Shown here: positions 29,925 through 40,371 of the stretch, piece after piece
Layout of the letters: each line of letters opens with the position of its first letter
Numbering within the stretch: the first letter of the stretch is position 1
Assembly (NCBI GenBank): GCA_024867545.1
Contig: JANFNE010000011.1
Span: 1,364,001-1,428,000 of the forward strand
DNA from: Phytopythium helicoides
Lineage: Eukaryota; Oomycota; Peronosporomycetes; Pythiales; Pythiaceae
Length of the DNA stretch: 64,000 bases
Direction: 5' to 3'
Program-made: the position numbers and the translations under genes
Notes under the pieces: model-generated
What the model saw: only the letters and a program-made list of their open reading frames with translations
The model's database searches: none
What the model was told of the DNA's origin: nothing

Positions 29925-32900
29925 ATGACAGCCGAGAATGACGGACCGACAATGGTTCGCAAGCGCACACTAAGCGGAAGCGTAAACGCGACGGCGTCAC
30001 TCAGTGCTTCTGCGACGTATCGGGGCGATGCAATTGCGAGTACCCCAATCGGCATGAACATGATTGAGCGTCGATCGTCGCGAATGCTTTCACGATCAAG
30101 CGCAGGACGTCGAGTGTCAAAGCCCGGGGTTCAAATAGACGGTTCAGGGTCAACAGCATCGCTTTCATCTGCGTCTGACCCTAAGACGCCACAAACTTCA
30201 TCTACAGTGCTAAGGCTCAGAGCACTAGCCCGAGCTGTACGCGCCGGTCAAGTGCTCGGGCATGATGCAGCTCAAGAGAGACGAAAACGATACTATGTAA
30301 TGTCAGCAAGAAGTTCAGCGGCATACGGGCGAACCTCTACTAATGGTGAGGACGACGACGCGAGCTTTGGACTGGACACACGTGTTCCGCTCCATCGTGA
30401 CAGTTTCTCAGCATCGAGGGTTCGTGCACTTCCACCAACTGCAAGTGAGGGCAGCGATAAGAAAGCTTCTCCTGGGAAGCCTGACAAAGGGTCCAGTCGC
30501 ACAGGCAAACTTCCGCCCCCAATGCTCTCACAAAAATCCAAGCTAACCAAGAGTGGCAAGCTCAGCGGAGGGTCCAAGAACCTGAACAGCCCAGAAAACC
30601 CGAACGCAGATACGCCATTAAATGATACTAATGGCAAAAACAACCGAGGTGGATCGAAATCTGCAAGCTTGGTGATGAACACTACTCTGCAAAGACTCGG
30701 TTCTATTCGAGGGGATCTGAGCGCCCTGCTCAGCGCATTTGACCCACAAGTTGCACCGCCGAGCAGTCAAAACCAGCAGTATAATCCTGCCAGTGAGCCA
30801 CTTGCTCCAATCATCCACACAGATAATCTCGATGCCCGACTGTCTTGTGCTCGGTCGCTATACAAGCTATCATGTGAGCCTGGCGCGGAAATGGCGATTG
30901 TCCAAGGTGGCGCTATTTCCCAGATTGCGAATTTCACGGATCTGGAGGACCCTCGCCTTCTTCGATATGCGGCTGCGACGCTCGCCAATTTAACGGCTGT
31001 CGACGATTTGAAAGTCTTAGAACAGTTTGTGAAGCACGATGGAGCTGCTGCCCTATTGGAGCTGAGTTGGTCGCCTAGTGTCGATGTCAAATTGCTGTGC
31101 GCAACGGCTCTGTGTCGGCTTACTCACCACGCTGTGTTTGCTGCCCTCTTGGTTCGAGAACGCGCTATGAACGAGCTCTCAGCCTTGCTCGCCATCCCAC
31201 ATACTCGACTACAGGTGCTGGTTGTTAGCTGCATCCTCAATTTGATTCATCATGGAACCGTACTTCCTGACAAAGTGTTTCTTGGAGACCCACACGCATT
31301 GCAAAACCCTCTAGGAGTTCTCAGCGTGGTCTACCAGCAGGCGACAGTACCAGCAACGAGCGCTTTTGCTGTTGAAGTCCTGTTTAATCTGTCGCTCAAC
31401 CGAGCTGGTTGCTCTTGTGCGCTTCGCGGTGGCGGTGCCGAAATCTTGCACTCGCTCGCGCTTCAAGTCACGAAGGCTATCGACACGATGACGAACGGAC
31501 CAAGCCCATCCAAGTCACGACCAACGTCTAGCACCAACACATCTAGTGGAATCAAAGCTGTTATAGCCGCGACTCCCGCGCCTTGGTTGACTAACAGACC
31601 TGCGCTGCTGAAATTGCTCAGATTGATGGCCGCAACACTTGCTAACTTCTCAGCCATGGTTGAACACCACGCTCTCCTTAATGGATATGCCATGAAAACG
31701 TTGGCAGTTTTGTTGTTCCCTCCTCTGCGAGAAATAAGACTCTCTGATGTTTCTGCCACCAGCAAAGCTGTACAGAATGGCTCACGTTTGGAAGCTTTTG
31801 ACTTTGGAAGCAACAGCGAGTCAAGTAGCGGTAGTAGCGAAGATAGTGACGAAGAGCGTGAAATTGGGCGAATACGTCCAAGACACCGGCTGCATGAAGT
31901 GGCGGCCAGTTGCTCAAGGGTGCTTGCGAATTTCTCAAGCAGCTCCGATTTCCGGAGGCACGCTTTCTCACAAGAAGTCGTTCACATGGTTGTTCGTCTT
32001 TCCGTGATCGACCACAACATTTTACCGCAAGCCTTTGCTTCCGATGCGTCAGTTGATCCCGCAGACCATGATATTGATTATGAACTGACACCGCGACGCT
32101 TGTTTGCGCGAAATATTGTGCGTGTACTCGCTAATCTAAGCTTCGAGGAGTCGTGTTTGGCGTACTATATGGAGTTTCCGCATGTCTTGCAACTACTTCA
32201 TGGTATCGCAGTGCATCCAACCACAAACACTACAAACACTGCTCCGAGTGTTCCTCCGCGATCAGGGATCTATCATCAGTTTCAGTTCTGGCTGACAGAT
32301 GCTGTCTTGTGCGAAGACATGAAGGAGGATGCTTTAGTGGCTATCCTGAACTTGGCTCGCCACTCTGTGTATGCTGGCCCATTGCTGCGTACTTTAGATG
32401 GGAAGAAGCTTGCTCTTGCTGCTGAAGCTGACAGCGGTCACTCCAATCGTCTACGCTACATGTACGCCGTGGTGCTATGCAATTTACTTTTCCAGAATCA
32501 CTTGCAGCAGCTGGTATTTGGTGATCAAGCCGTTTCGGCACTTGTTGCAGGTTTTTATTTTGCTCCAGGGCCTGGCCATGGCATCAAATCTGGTAAACAG
32601 GATATAAACCAAGATAATTGTATGGGTGAAAACCCGACTGAGTATAGCCCTGAAGACCTAGCACGGTTGAGGTCGCTGAACCTAGCTAACGATGATGACA
32701 GAGAGCGATTTTTGTCTGCAATATGTGTAGTCGCAAGCGAGCTCATGAGTGCAAGAAACATCGAGCGTGTCGCAAAGCTTGTATCAGAATGCCTACAGAC
32801 TCACCTTAACACGATCAGTTGTCTGCGTGCAGCATTGTCAGCTGGATCAAATAGCTCAAATAGCAGGGCACAGAGCTCGACTCACCACTCATTGAAAGGA

Positions 32901-35900
32901 ATTGCACAACTTCCTCCCCATCTCCAACGAAGTGTACTTATTCGCCAGCATCCAGTCACGTGCTATGCGGCAGCTGCTCTACATGCCATGGCACGATCGG
33001 CAACGCAGCGCGGGGACAAACAAAGCGTCGTCTTTGGCGAAGAAACAATTAACTTGCTTATTCAGGTGTGTGGTGCTCCACCAAAATGCAGCCTCACCTT
33101 TTCACCAAACTGTAATGAAGCTTCAGCAAATGGTAAAAGCGGATCAATTGTGGTTGGAATAGGAACCTCTGCGTCAGAATTGTCTTCATCTTCGACGCCA
33201 ACCCTCGTTCCTAACTACTGCGGTATGACTCAAGCATTTTGTGCATCTGCGCTGTATCACCTGTGCGTTTCAGCCGGTGGTGGTGATAGCGTCGATGCAC
33301 GGGTAGTTCAAGGGCTGATCGATTGCTGCAACGAGCACGAGGAAATTCAGTCGCTTCTCGCTTGCTCCGCTTCATTTGCAATAATCTCCTTTACTCAAAT
33401 GGGGTGTAAGCTTCTGTTGCAGTGTCAAGGCCTCGCGCGAGCACTCAACCGGCTGGGGAGGTCAAGCCACGTAGAGAGTCAACTATACGCGGCAATTACC
33501 GCTTGCAACGTTTCAGCAATACAATGCGCTTGGAGCTCGTCCGAACTACGCGACTTCATCGTCGTGGCTCTTCTACGCGCAAATTCGGTGCAGGCGAAGC
33601 AGATTCATGCTAAGACACTGTCCAACCTTCTTTCACACGTGCAGATCCGGCCAAAAATCATTGAGGATGGCGTACTGTACGCACTAATGAAGCTTTCACA
33701 AGTGTTAATCACCGATTCAATTGGAAATGAGAATTCAAGCATCAGCAACTCTGGAGTCAACGACGATGAAAACAATCAATTCTCGCGGAGCTCCTTGATT
33801 TCGGCTACTACTTCCGGAAGTTTTTCTTTGAGATCCAAACCGGCCTCAACATCTAGCTCCTCAGGGACAGTCGAGCTACTCGGTATCGGACTTCAGTCAC
33901 TCTTCAACTTGTCGTGTGAGCACGAGTATCACCCTAAATTGCTTAGTAATGGAGTAATGGCGTACTTGTCTGCTGTTGCTGCAGCTCGGCAGCATTCTCA
34001 GCATCAGTCTGGACACGGTGGCTTCGCGGATATCAACTCAGCTTCAGCTACTACTAGCTCTTCGTTGTTATCGCCCGGACCATCAACTCTGCTGCGTCAA
34101 AAACATGATAGTGGATCATCACCAAAGAAGCCTAGTAGTCCCCTTGGATCACCTTCTCGAGGTGGTTTGCCTTCATTAATCATGAATGAAGAGGCGGTGA
34201 CTCACCTTAGCCTCGAAAGCCGACGATATGTGCTGGGTATAATTTGTAATCTGGCAAGCTTCGAAGAGAACCACCAAGAGCTAATGCATGCACACGTTTC
34301 TGCTATTATCCGCAAGTGCGTCGACTCACGAGATGTGGAAACGCGTGCGTCGGCTGCCATGGCTCTACGAAATCTGAGTTGCCGAATGCCTTGGGTCGAG
34401 ATGTTGTGTGAGCGAAAGACTCTCCAGCTGCTGCTTGCTCTGGCCCAGCCTTCCGGTGCCCATGCGATAGTACGGCAGTTTGCGACACAAGCCCTTGGCA
34501 ACTGTTCATTAGTGACGGACTCCTTGCACCTGTTTGGAGAGCTCCGCGTGCTACGAGCAATTCTGGGTATATTAGAGGCATCTACAGTGGAGCAACCTAC
34601 GTCGCCAGAAGCACCCCCGTTCTGCAGCAATGCCAATAACAATGGGAACTCGATGGTGGAGACATACATGGCTGCAATCAAATGCCTCCATAATGCAGCA
34701 CTGGACGATTATCTAGCTTTGCAATTAGTCGAGGAATGTGTTGTGCTCAGGCTTGTTCCATTGCTCGAATACCGGAGAATTGGCACGAACGAAGAAGCAT
34801 GTGAGCTGGTGGCAACGACTGTCAAGACTCTTTCGGGCAAAGCTCGTTGCGCGGAAGCGTTGCTCAAACAACGAGTTGTTAGTTTGTGTGCCCTGCTGCA
34901 TCGAAAACACCCAGGGAATATCCTTATTGCAAATGAATGCGTAAGTGTGCTAATGACGCTGTCAACTTGTCAACAGATCCAAACAACGCTTGCAGAGACA
35001 CAAGCAATTCACGTGATTGTCAGCATTTGTTCATCTTCGCTCGCTGAAGGAAATACACGTCTACGTGAGTTTGGTGCCATCACCATCCGTAACCTAACAC
35101 TTTGTGCTGTTGAGCACCTTGCGTTGTTTTATGGAGACGCAGCTCTCGAGACTGAAGATGACATTTTTGTTGCTGAAGAAGCTGAAGGCAAACGCGATTG
35201 CCGTGAAGACGTAGAAAATGGCATCGAGCAAACCTCCCTGGTTAACTCTCCCAGCAAGCGGGTCTCACGAAGAAAAAGCGCCTCTAGCAATAGCGGGAGT
35301 CCTCACCGTGGTGTGTCTAGCGGGCTTGACGAATACAGTGACGGTGGGTATGATGGCGAGAATCTGGGCTCTTACTCCAAGCAATCGGGTGTCACTCGAC
35401 TCGTCGAACGTCACCTCTTTTATGGACTCAAACACTTCCAAAATGAAATCGAAACTGAGCGTGCAAGTGAGCGTATTCTGCTCGAAGCTTGTGCGGCGCT
35501 AGCCAACATGAGCACAGTCCACGCGTTTCGTCCAGCAATGGTACGAGCAGGCATCATCTCCACGCTGCTTAAACTGCACACAATGGAAGCACCTCGCTTG
35601 CGAGGTCATGCAAACAACGTAGGAATCCACGGCATCATGAAGCGAATCTGTGCAGCAACACTGCATCGACTTGTCGTTGAAGACGGTGGTGCAGCCTCAG
35701 TAACCGAGGAAGACAGAAACGCCCTTGTTCCAAGCATTCTTTCAGTTCTACAGCTCACAGATGAAGAGCTCCATCAAGTGCGATACGAGTGCGAAAAGGT
35801 CTCTGTGTACACACCTCACAATTCAGATGTACAAGTTCGGCGTTTTTCACTCGTAGCTACACCTTCGGGCGCAAGCGAAAGTGTGGCATTGCGGTCGCCA

Positions 35901-36788
35901 GAGAAAACAGCACCAGTTGAGAAGACAGATGTAGCGTCGAGTGATGTGCGAATTGGTCGACGTCGGAGTGGCCTCACTGCGGGGGCTCCTGGGGCTTTGG
36001 GTGGCACCTCCGTATTTATGCCGACGCTAATGATCCCAGCAGCGACACAGTGCGTACGACAAGCTTATCGAGACCAAAAATGGATGGTGTACGTGATCAA
36101 GACGTCGTTGTCCTCTCAAAACATGGTGCCGAGCCTCGACAAGAAGCAGCTGCGAACGATTGGGCATCCACGACTCTCTTTCCAGGACTCAACCGACGGT
36201 GTTGGTGAGCCCCACACCAGTGGCTCATCTTGGGCAGCAGTCAAGTCTGCCGTACTGGTCGCCAGCTCCACTGTTAGCCGAGGGGGCAACTCGTCTACTA
36301 CTCCAGCGCGTGCAAATACTCACGCAGCGTTCGTGCCAGCCAGCCAGCCCACACTATCCTGGTCTGCGAGTCTGCTGGCTGTCCGGACAGCCTCTGCTCC
36401 TGTCGGAGGGTACTTATTGGGCTCTTCAGCCGGCAAGTACCTCGTCCTGCGGGAGCCAGACGGCACCGAGTTCGTGGCACCAGCCGGCAGTTTGAGTCCT
36501 TCCACCAAAGGAAACCTCGACAATAGTGCCAGCCGAGCCACAGGCCGCCGAGTCGGCAGTGTGGATCTGAGCGCCGCCGTTATGAGCGACGAGCTGTCAA
36601 CTCGCAGCTCGGCCGACCTGGACTCGATCGTGCACCAGCGCAAGTTCGACCGGCACATGCGCATCTCCCGACGCAACCTGCGGAAGAGCAGCGGTGCTGT
36701 TGTAAGCAGCGCCAGCTTCAACAGCAGTACCAGCAGCGGTGGTAGCGTCAGCAGTGCGTTGCTGCCACCCGTGCAGAGCTCCAATTGA
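29925..36788 (+). CDS. giant armadillo-repeat protein, single exon
   Basis: 2,287 residues from the first good ATG, 29925, 268 bp after RRP36; the frame is open further left but there overlaps RRP36. Residues 1-270 are Ser/Lys-rich and disordered. Armadillo-type helix triplets then run over most of the protein: for example YAAATLANLTAVDDLKVLEQ near residue 350, LRLMAATLANFSAMVEHHAL near 570, SAAMALRNLSCRMPWVEML near 1480 and LEACAALANMSTVHAFRPAM near 1860. Ser-rich linkers interrupt them, and the last 350 residues are low-complexity. ARM arrays bind other proteins, so this is probably a cytoplasmic scaffold. No catalytic domain or membrane segment is seen, and I cannot assign it to a named orthologue. 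Confidence 0.85.
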   Translation: MTAENDGPTMVRKRTLSGSVNATASLSASATYRGDAIASTPIGMNMIERRSSRMLSRSSAGRRVSKPGVQIDGSGSTASLSSASDPKTPQTSSTVLRLRALARAVRAGQVLGHDAAQERRKRYYVMSARSSAAYGRTSTNGEDDDASFGLDTRVPLHRDSFSASRVRALPPTASEGSDKKASPGKPDKGSSRTGKLPPPMLSQKSKLTKSGKLSGGSKNLNSPENPNADTPLNDTNGKNNRGGSKSASLVMNTTLQRLGSIRGDLSALLSAFDPQVAPPSSQNQQYNPASEPLAPIIHTDNLDARLSCARSLYKLSCEPGAEMAIVQGGAISQIANFTDLEDPRLLRYAAATLANLTAVDDLKVLEQFVKHDGAAALLELSWSPSVDVKLLCATALCRLTHHAVFAALLVRERAMNELSALLAIPHTRLQVLVVSCILNLIHHGTVLPDKVFLGDPHALQNPLGVLSVVYQQATVPATSAFAVEVLFNLSLNRAGCSCALRGGGAEILHSLALQVTKAIDTMTNGPSPSKSRPTSSTNTSSGIKAVIAATPAPWLTNRPALLKLLRLMAATLANFSAMVEHHALLNGYAMKTLAVLLFPPLREIRLSDVSATSKAVQNGSRLEAFDFGSNSESSSGSSEDSDEEREIGRIRPRHRLHEVAASCSRVLANFSSSSDFRRHAFSQEVVHMVVRLSVIDHNILPQAFASDASVDPADHDIDYELTPRRLFARNIVRVLANLSFEESCLAYYMEFPHVLQLLHGIAVHPTTNTTNTAPSVPPRSGIYHQFQFWLTDAVLCEDMKEDALVAILNLARHSVYAGPLLRTLDGKKLALAAEADSGHSNRLRYMYAVVLCNLLFQNHLQQLVFGDQAVSALVAGFYFAPGPGHGIKSGKQDINQDNCMGENPTEYSPEDLARLRSLNLANDDDRERFLSAICVVASELMSARNIERVAKLVSECLQTHLNTISCLRAALSAGSNSSNSRAQSSTHHSLKGIAQLPPHLQRSVLIRQHPVTCYAAAALHAMARSATQRGDKQSVVFGEETINLLIQVCGAPPKCSLTFSPNCNEASANGKSGSIVVGIGTSASELSSSSTPTLVPNYCGMTQAFCASALYHLCVSAGGGDSVDARVVQGLIDCCNEHEEIQSLLACSASFAIISFTQMGCKLLLQCQGLARALNRLGRSSHVESQLYAAITACNVSAIQCAWSSSELRDFIVVALLRANSVQAKQIHAKTLSNLLSHVQIRPKIIEDGVLYALMKLSQVLITDSIGNENSSISNSGVNDDENNQFSRSSLISATTSGSFSLRSKPASTSSSSGTVELLGIGLQSLFNLSCEHEYHPKLLSNGVMAYLSAVAAARQHSQHQSGHGGFADINSASATTSSSLLSPGPSTLLRQKHDSGSSPKKPSSPLGSPSRGGLPSLIMNEEAVTHLSLESRRYVLGIICNLASFEENHQELMHAHVSAIIRKCVDSRDVETRASAAMALRNLSCRMPWVEMLCERKTLQLLLALAQPSGAHAIVRQFATQALGNCSLVTDSLHLFGELRVLRAILGILEASTVEQPTSPEAPPFCSNANNNGNSMVETYMAAIKCLHNAALDDYLALQLVEECVVLRLVPLLEYRRIGTNEEACELVATTVKTLSGKARCAEALLKQRVVSLCALLHRKHPGNILIANECVSVLMTLSTCQQIQTTLAETQAIHVIVSICSSSLAEGNTRLREFGAITIRNLTLCAVEHLALFYGDAALETEDDIFVAEEAEGKRDCREDVENGIEQTSLVNSPSKRVSRRKSASSNSGSPHRGVSSGLDEYSDGGYDGENLGSYSKQSGVTRLVERHLFYGLKHFQNEIETERASERILLEACAALANMSTVHAFRPAMVRAGIISTLLKLHTMEAPRLRGHANNVGIHGIMKRICAATLHRLVVEDGGAASVTEEDRNALVPSILSVLQLTDEELHQVRYECEKVSVYTPHNSDVQVRRFSLVATPSGASESVALRSPEKTAPVEKTDVASSDVRIGRRRSGLTAGAPGALGGTSVFMPTLMIPAATQCVRQAYRDQKWMVYVIKTSLSSQNMVPSLDKKQLRTIGHPRLSFQDSTDGVGEPHTSGSSWAAVKSAVLVASSTVSRGGNSSTTPARANTHAAFVPASQPTLSWSASLLAVRTASAPVGGYLLGSSAGKYLVLREPDGTEFVAPAGSLSPSTKGNLDNSASRATGRRVGSVDLSAAVMSDELSTRSSADLDSIVHQRKFDRHMRISRRNLRKSSGAVVSSASFNSSTSSGGSVSSALLPPVQSSN

Positions 36789-37389
36789 GTCACGGCCATG
36801 TTGAAGTTGGGTTCAACTGGGCCGTGATTGGCGGAAAAACTCGCGTGTCAACGGGTGTAGCCATATGTATCCATTTGTCCAGCCTGCTCCTCCTCCTCAA
36901 GTGAAGCCCAACGTCTGCCGAGCAACTCCCGGTGCAGGCGGCGACAAGCTCACTCAGCTGCGATTCCAGCCATGTCAGCAGCGTCGCATGGCGCTGCTCG
37001 GTGTCCCAAGGAGCTCATCTGGCGGCGCCAAGTGGCAGCCAACCAAGCGGCCTTGCTTACAAAAGTCAAGTAAAACCGCGTCCCATAGCAACGTGACCAT
37101 TCTCTGTGCATGCACATTATCACCCAATCGCAGCTTTCGTGGATACAAACTCCAAGTAGTTCGTCCCTTCCAATCGGCTCCCCGCCCGGCTTTCGAACGT
37201 TCGCGGCGCCTTCCAGCTGCTTTCTGCGAAGTAGCCAATCCTGCGTCGTCCGAATCCCCTCCCAAACAAATTGATAGCCATATGCGTTTCCGCAGGTCCG
37301 CCGCATACAAAGCGCAAGTGGTCCATCTACGGCACCTCTTATCCCCCCGCGGGCCGAGGCCCACAGTAGCGAGAAGCGGCCAACGTAGC
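36789..37389. promoter_or_regulatory. intergenic with promoter of the second ARM-type gene
   Basis: 600 bp between tandem genes. CCAAT boxes lie at 37124-37128, 37170-37174 and 37235-37239, within 270 bp of the next ATG. The frame of the next gene is open leftwards to 36865 but that part is basic, without domain resemblance. Confidence 0.45.
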
Positions 37390-38931
37390 ATGATGGAGCC
37401 CGCGCTCTCGGTGTCGGTGCTGCGGCGGCGCGACCGCCTGGACGACGAGGCGCTGGCGCTGGCGCCGCCGCGACTCGCGCCCTCGGCCTCCTCGTCCTCC
37501 ACCGCCGCCGGCGCAGCAGCAGGAGCAGCGACAGGCGCAGCAGCAGCAGGAGCAGGAGCGGGAGCCATGGGCATGCCGCCGCTGCGCAGCTGCCGCTCGG
37601 GCCCGACGACGGTGATGCGGCCCGCGGACAGCGCGAGCCTCGTGACGACCGGCGCCATCGTGTTCAGCGAGATGCGCATGCAGCTGCGGCGCTCGCGCAC
37701 CGTCAGCGGCAACAGCAACGCGAGCACCAGCAGCACCAGCAGCTTCTCGTCCTACGTGCCCACGACGTGCGCGAGCACCAGCTTCCCCGGCCTCCCCGTC
37801 GCCGTGGGCGCCACGCTCAGGCCCAGAGCGCTCTCGCAGGACGTCGACGACGACATGAGCGACGACGACACGAGCAGCGAGGCCAGCAACGGAAACAGCA
37901 GACCCTCGGACGAGTTCCGAGAGGCGCTGCAGCACGTCGCGGCGCCCGCGCTGCCGCCTGCGCCGTACCCGGTCGACCCCTACCACTTCTACTGCACGAA
38001 GACTGCGCGGATTGACGAGGTCGCGGCCGCCATTGCAGAGCTGCTCGCCGTCAGCGACGTCGAGTCCAGCTTCCACGCACTCAAGTGCAAGTTCCGCTGC
38101 GTCAAGTACGTGCACTATAGCCACGTCGAGTTCATCGTGCGCGTCTACACACACGCAAACGCTCTGCTCGTCGAGTTTCAGCGCCGCAGCGGCAGCGTGC
38201 TGCTATGGGACGGGCTCTACCACACCTTGTACCACCAGCTTGCTCACCTTGTAGACTTCACTGCGCCTGCGTGCCCGCAGAGCGGGGGACAGAAGCGAGT
38301 GGCGCCTGCTTCCGGCGTGGATGACGACAAGAACCTTGGGGTGCAGATCTGGCAGTCGCTCACAAACATTCCCAGCGCAGGAACTGCAACGCCGAGCTCA
38401 GGCGTCGAAGCTATGAAGCTCATGCTGACGTCCAAGTTTGTTGACGCACAGAAGGAGGGCTGCTCTGCGCTGGCAGTGCTGACAGAGGATCCACAGAACG
38501 CACTGTTAGTAGCCAAGCAACAGCTTGTCGAGCCGCTCACAAGAGCTTCAGAGGCACGAGATACGGACATGGCCCGCAGTGCGACCGGCGCGCTTTCCAA
38601 CATTGCGCTGGCGCTGCGCACTATCAACAGCGACGACCAACAACTGGCAGTGTCCGTGATGCAGCATCTCCGAAGAGCTGCAGGGATCGTTCTTACACGA
38701 CTGGAGCAACGCAGCACGCAGGACTGGTCGCTGTACGCACTGGAGTTGCTGCGTGAGAGCGCACGAGCATGTGGCACGTTCATCTCGACGGGGGTCATCT
38801 CGGACAGCGAGTGCGCGCGAACAGCTCGAGTACTTAAGCACTATGTCGCACACCGTGATCGTCAGCTAGCTGTTCTCTGCCGGCTCGCCATGGAGAAGCT
38901 GGATGAGGTGCGGCGCTCGATAGCCTCATGA
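37390..38931 (+). CDS. ARM-like protein with a KA1-like N-terminal module, single exon
   Basis: 513 residues from the tandem ATG at 37390/37393. The first 190 residues are low-complexity, with an Ala/Gly tract around residues 40-65, Ser runs and an acidic cluster (DVDDDMSDDDTSSE). Residues about 195-290 (PVDPYHFYCTKTARIDEVAA onward) alternate strands and helices, including FHALKCKFRCVKYVHYSHVE and GSVLLWDGLYHTLYHQLAHL, which resembles a KA1-type phosphoinositide-binding fold; this is by eye only. Residues about 340-510 form helical ARM/HEAT-like repeats (EGCSALAVLTEDPQNALLVA). It is the second ARM-type gene in a row but shares no obvious sequence with its giant neighbour. Confidence 0.7.
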   Translation: MMEPALSVSVLRRRDRLDDEALALAPPRLAPSASSSSTAAGAAAGAATGAAAAGAGAGAMGMPPLRSCRSGPTTVMRPADSASLVTTGAIVFSEMRMQLRRSRTVSGNSNASTSSTSSFSSYVPTTCASTSFPGLPVAVGATLRPRALSQDVDDDMSDDDTSSEASNGNSRPSDEFREALQHVAAPALPPAPYPVDPYHFYCTKTARIDEVAAAIAELLAVSDVESSFHALKCKFRCVKYVHYSHVEFIVRVYTHANALLVEFQRRSGSVLLWDGLYHTLYHQLAHLVDFTAPACPQSGGQKRVAPASGVDDDKNLGVQIWQSLTNIPSAGTATPSSGVEAMKLMLTSKFVDAQKEGCSALAVLTEDPQNALLVAKQQLVEPLTRASEARDTDMARSATGALSNIALALRTINSDDQQLAVSVMQHLRRAAGIVLTRLEQRSTQDWSLYALELLRESARACGTFISTGVISDSECARTARVLKHYVAHRDRQLAVLCRLAMEKLDEVRRSIAS

Positions 38932-39093
38932 CCCAACCCCGCCCTAATTATTCGCCTGTACAGTCTGGTAAACGATAGTAGCCAAGTAGAATAGCAGTAA
39001 TCGCGCTTCAAGCGTATCAATGCAGTAGCACAGCCCACACCTTCGAGGCGGGTTCTATTCGTCAATCCTGCTCTTGGTAGCGTTTGGCCATAA

Positions 39094-40224
39094 TCAGGAC
39101 TGCGCTGCGACCGAGTTGAAGTGCTCGCCAAGTGTGTAGTAGTGGAGGTGGTAGGTGAGCTGCAGCGGCTCCTTGTCGAACTCCGCTCCCATCGTGATCT
39201 CATCGCCCTCAGCAGCGAACACATGAATAGGTCGCTCCAGAGCACAAGCAAGCGCTCGAAGCTCGAGCTGACCTCCCCAGTCAGCTGTGCTCACAACGCG
39301 ATCGCAATATTCCTCATACAGCTCTACATCAAACAACATTTAGACAGGCTCGAGTGCGGAGTCACCTCAACTTCCACCTACCGCTCAAAGATTTGCCAGA
39401 GTCCTCATCTAGAGCCATGAAAGGAAGGAAGTCGTCGCGGTGCGCGCGCATGTACTGTCCTGTGATGCGACGAAGACTTTGGAAAGCAGGCTCCTGCAAT
39501 GAAGTCGCGTCCAATGCTATGAGAACACCATCCAACAGAGATGTGCCAATCATTACCAAGGGCATCCAGTACCTCGGCATTTGGGAGAGAGGCTCCATGG
39601 CGCTGGAGCTGGTCAGCTACAGCGTGGTACATGCAGTGCCCGTCCGATGGGATGTCCTTGATCGTGAGCCCGTGGCGCGCGAGCTTGGACTGGATGATGT
39701 CCGCCTCGATCTGGCGCTCGCTCACCGTGTGCTTGTTAGCTTCCTCGATGCGCTCCTGGCGCTCGCGCTCCTGCTGCTTCTGCTTCTCGCGCCTCCGCTG
39801 AGCCTTTGAGGGGCCAGCCTTGGCCTGCGGAGCCGCAGGAGCCTCCTCAACTGCCGCCACTGCAGCTTCCTCCTCCGCATCGTCCTGAATATTATCATCA
39901 TGAGATCTTCCCCTCGAGCGCTGACGCTGCGCAACACCCCATGCCCACCTCAACTACTGCGAGTTCAGCTGCGTGGCGCGCCTTGAGCTCCGCCTCCATC
40001 TGCTGCACGCGCGCCTCGGTCTCCTGCTTGCTCAGCCGGTCCTTCTTGGCCTTCTTCTGGAACGCCTTGACCTCGTTCTGCAGCGCCTGCTCGCCCAAGC
40101 CTCGCCCGTGAGCTCCCCCACGCCCTCAGCACACAGAAGAGAGGGCCATAAGCGCCCTCCGCACCCGCAGCTCGAGCTTGTGGCGCTGCTTCAGCTGCCC
40201 CGGCGTCTCCGCCTTGCTCGCCAT
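39094..40224 (-). CDS. OTUD6B-like OTU deubiquitinase, 5 exons
   Basis: Exons 40224-40165, 40086-39949, 39884-39573, 39493-39382, 39323-39094; 283 residues (human OTUD6B 293). Phases agree; donors are GTGCGG, GTGGGC, GTACTG and GTAGGT. Residues 1-135 are a basic/acidic coiled coil as in OTUD6 proteins (HKLELRALQNEVKAFQKKAK). The OTU domain starts near residue 140: catalytic Asp and Cys in IPSDGHCMYHAVADQL, the WGGQLELRALACAL helix, and the catalytic His in YTLGEHFNSV. It is a cysteine protease that removes ubiquitin; human OTUD6B acts on translation-initiation complexes and proteasome assembly. Start: first ATG, divergent from the HAD gene only 147 bp away. Confidence 0.92.
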
Positions 40225-40371
40225 GGTTGCCGCTTGCTCTGCCTTTCTACGACTGCCACCCGAATACCTACTGAAACCTGCAACTTACTCCTAAAAGTCT
40301 ATTCTGACCTTCAATAGACTACTTAATCAAAGAAGTAGCAGGTTTCCTACCTCAATTAAGTGTCCATAACG

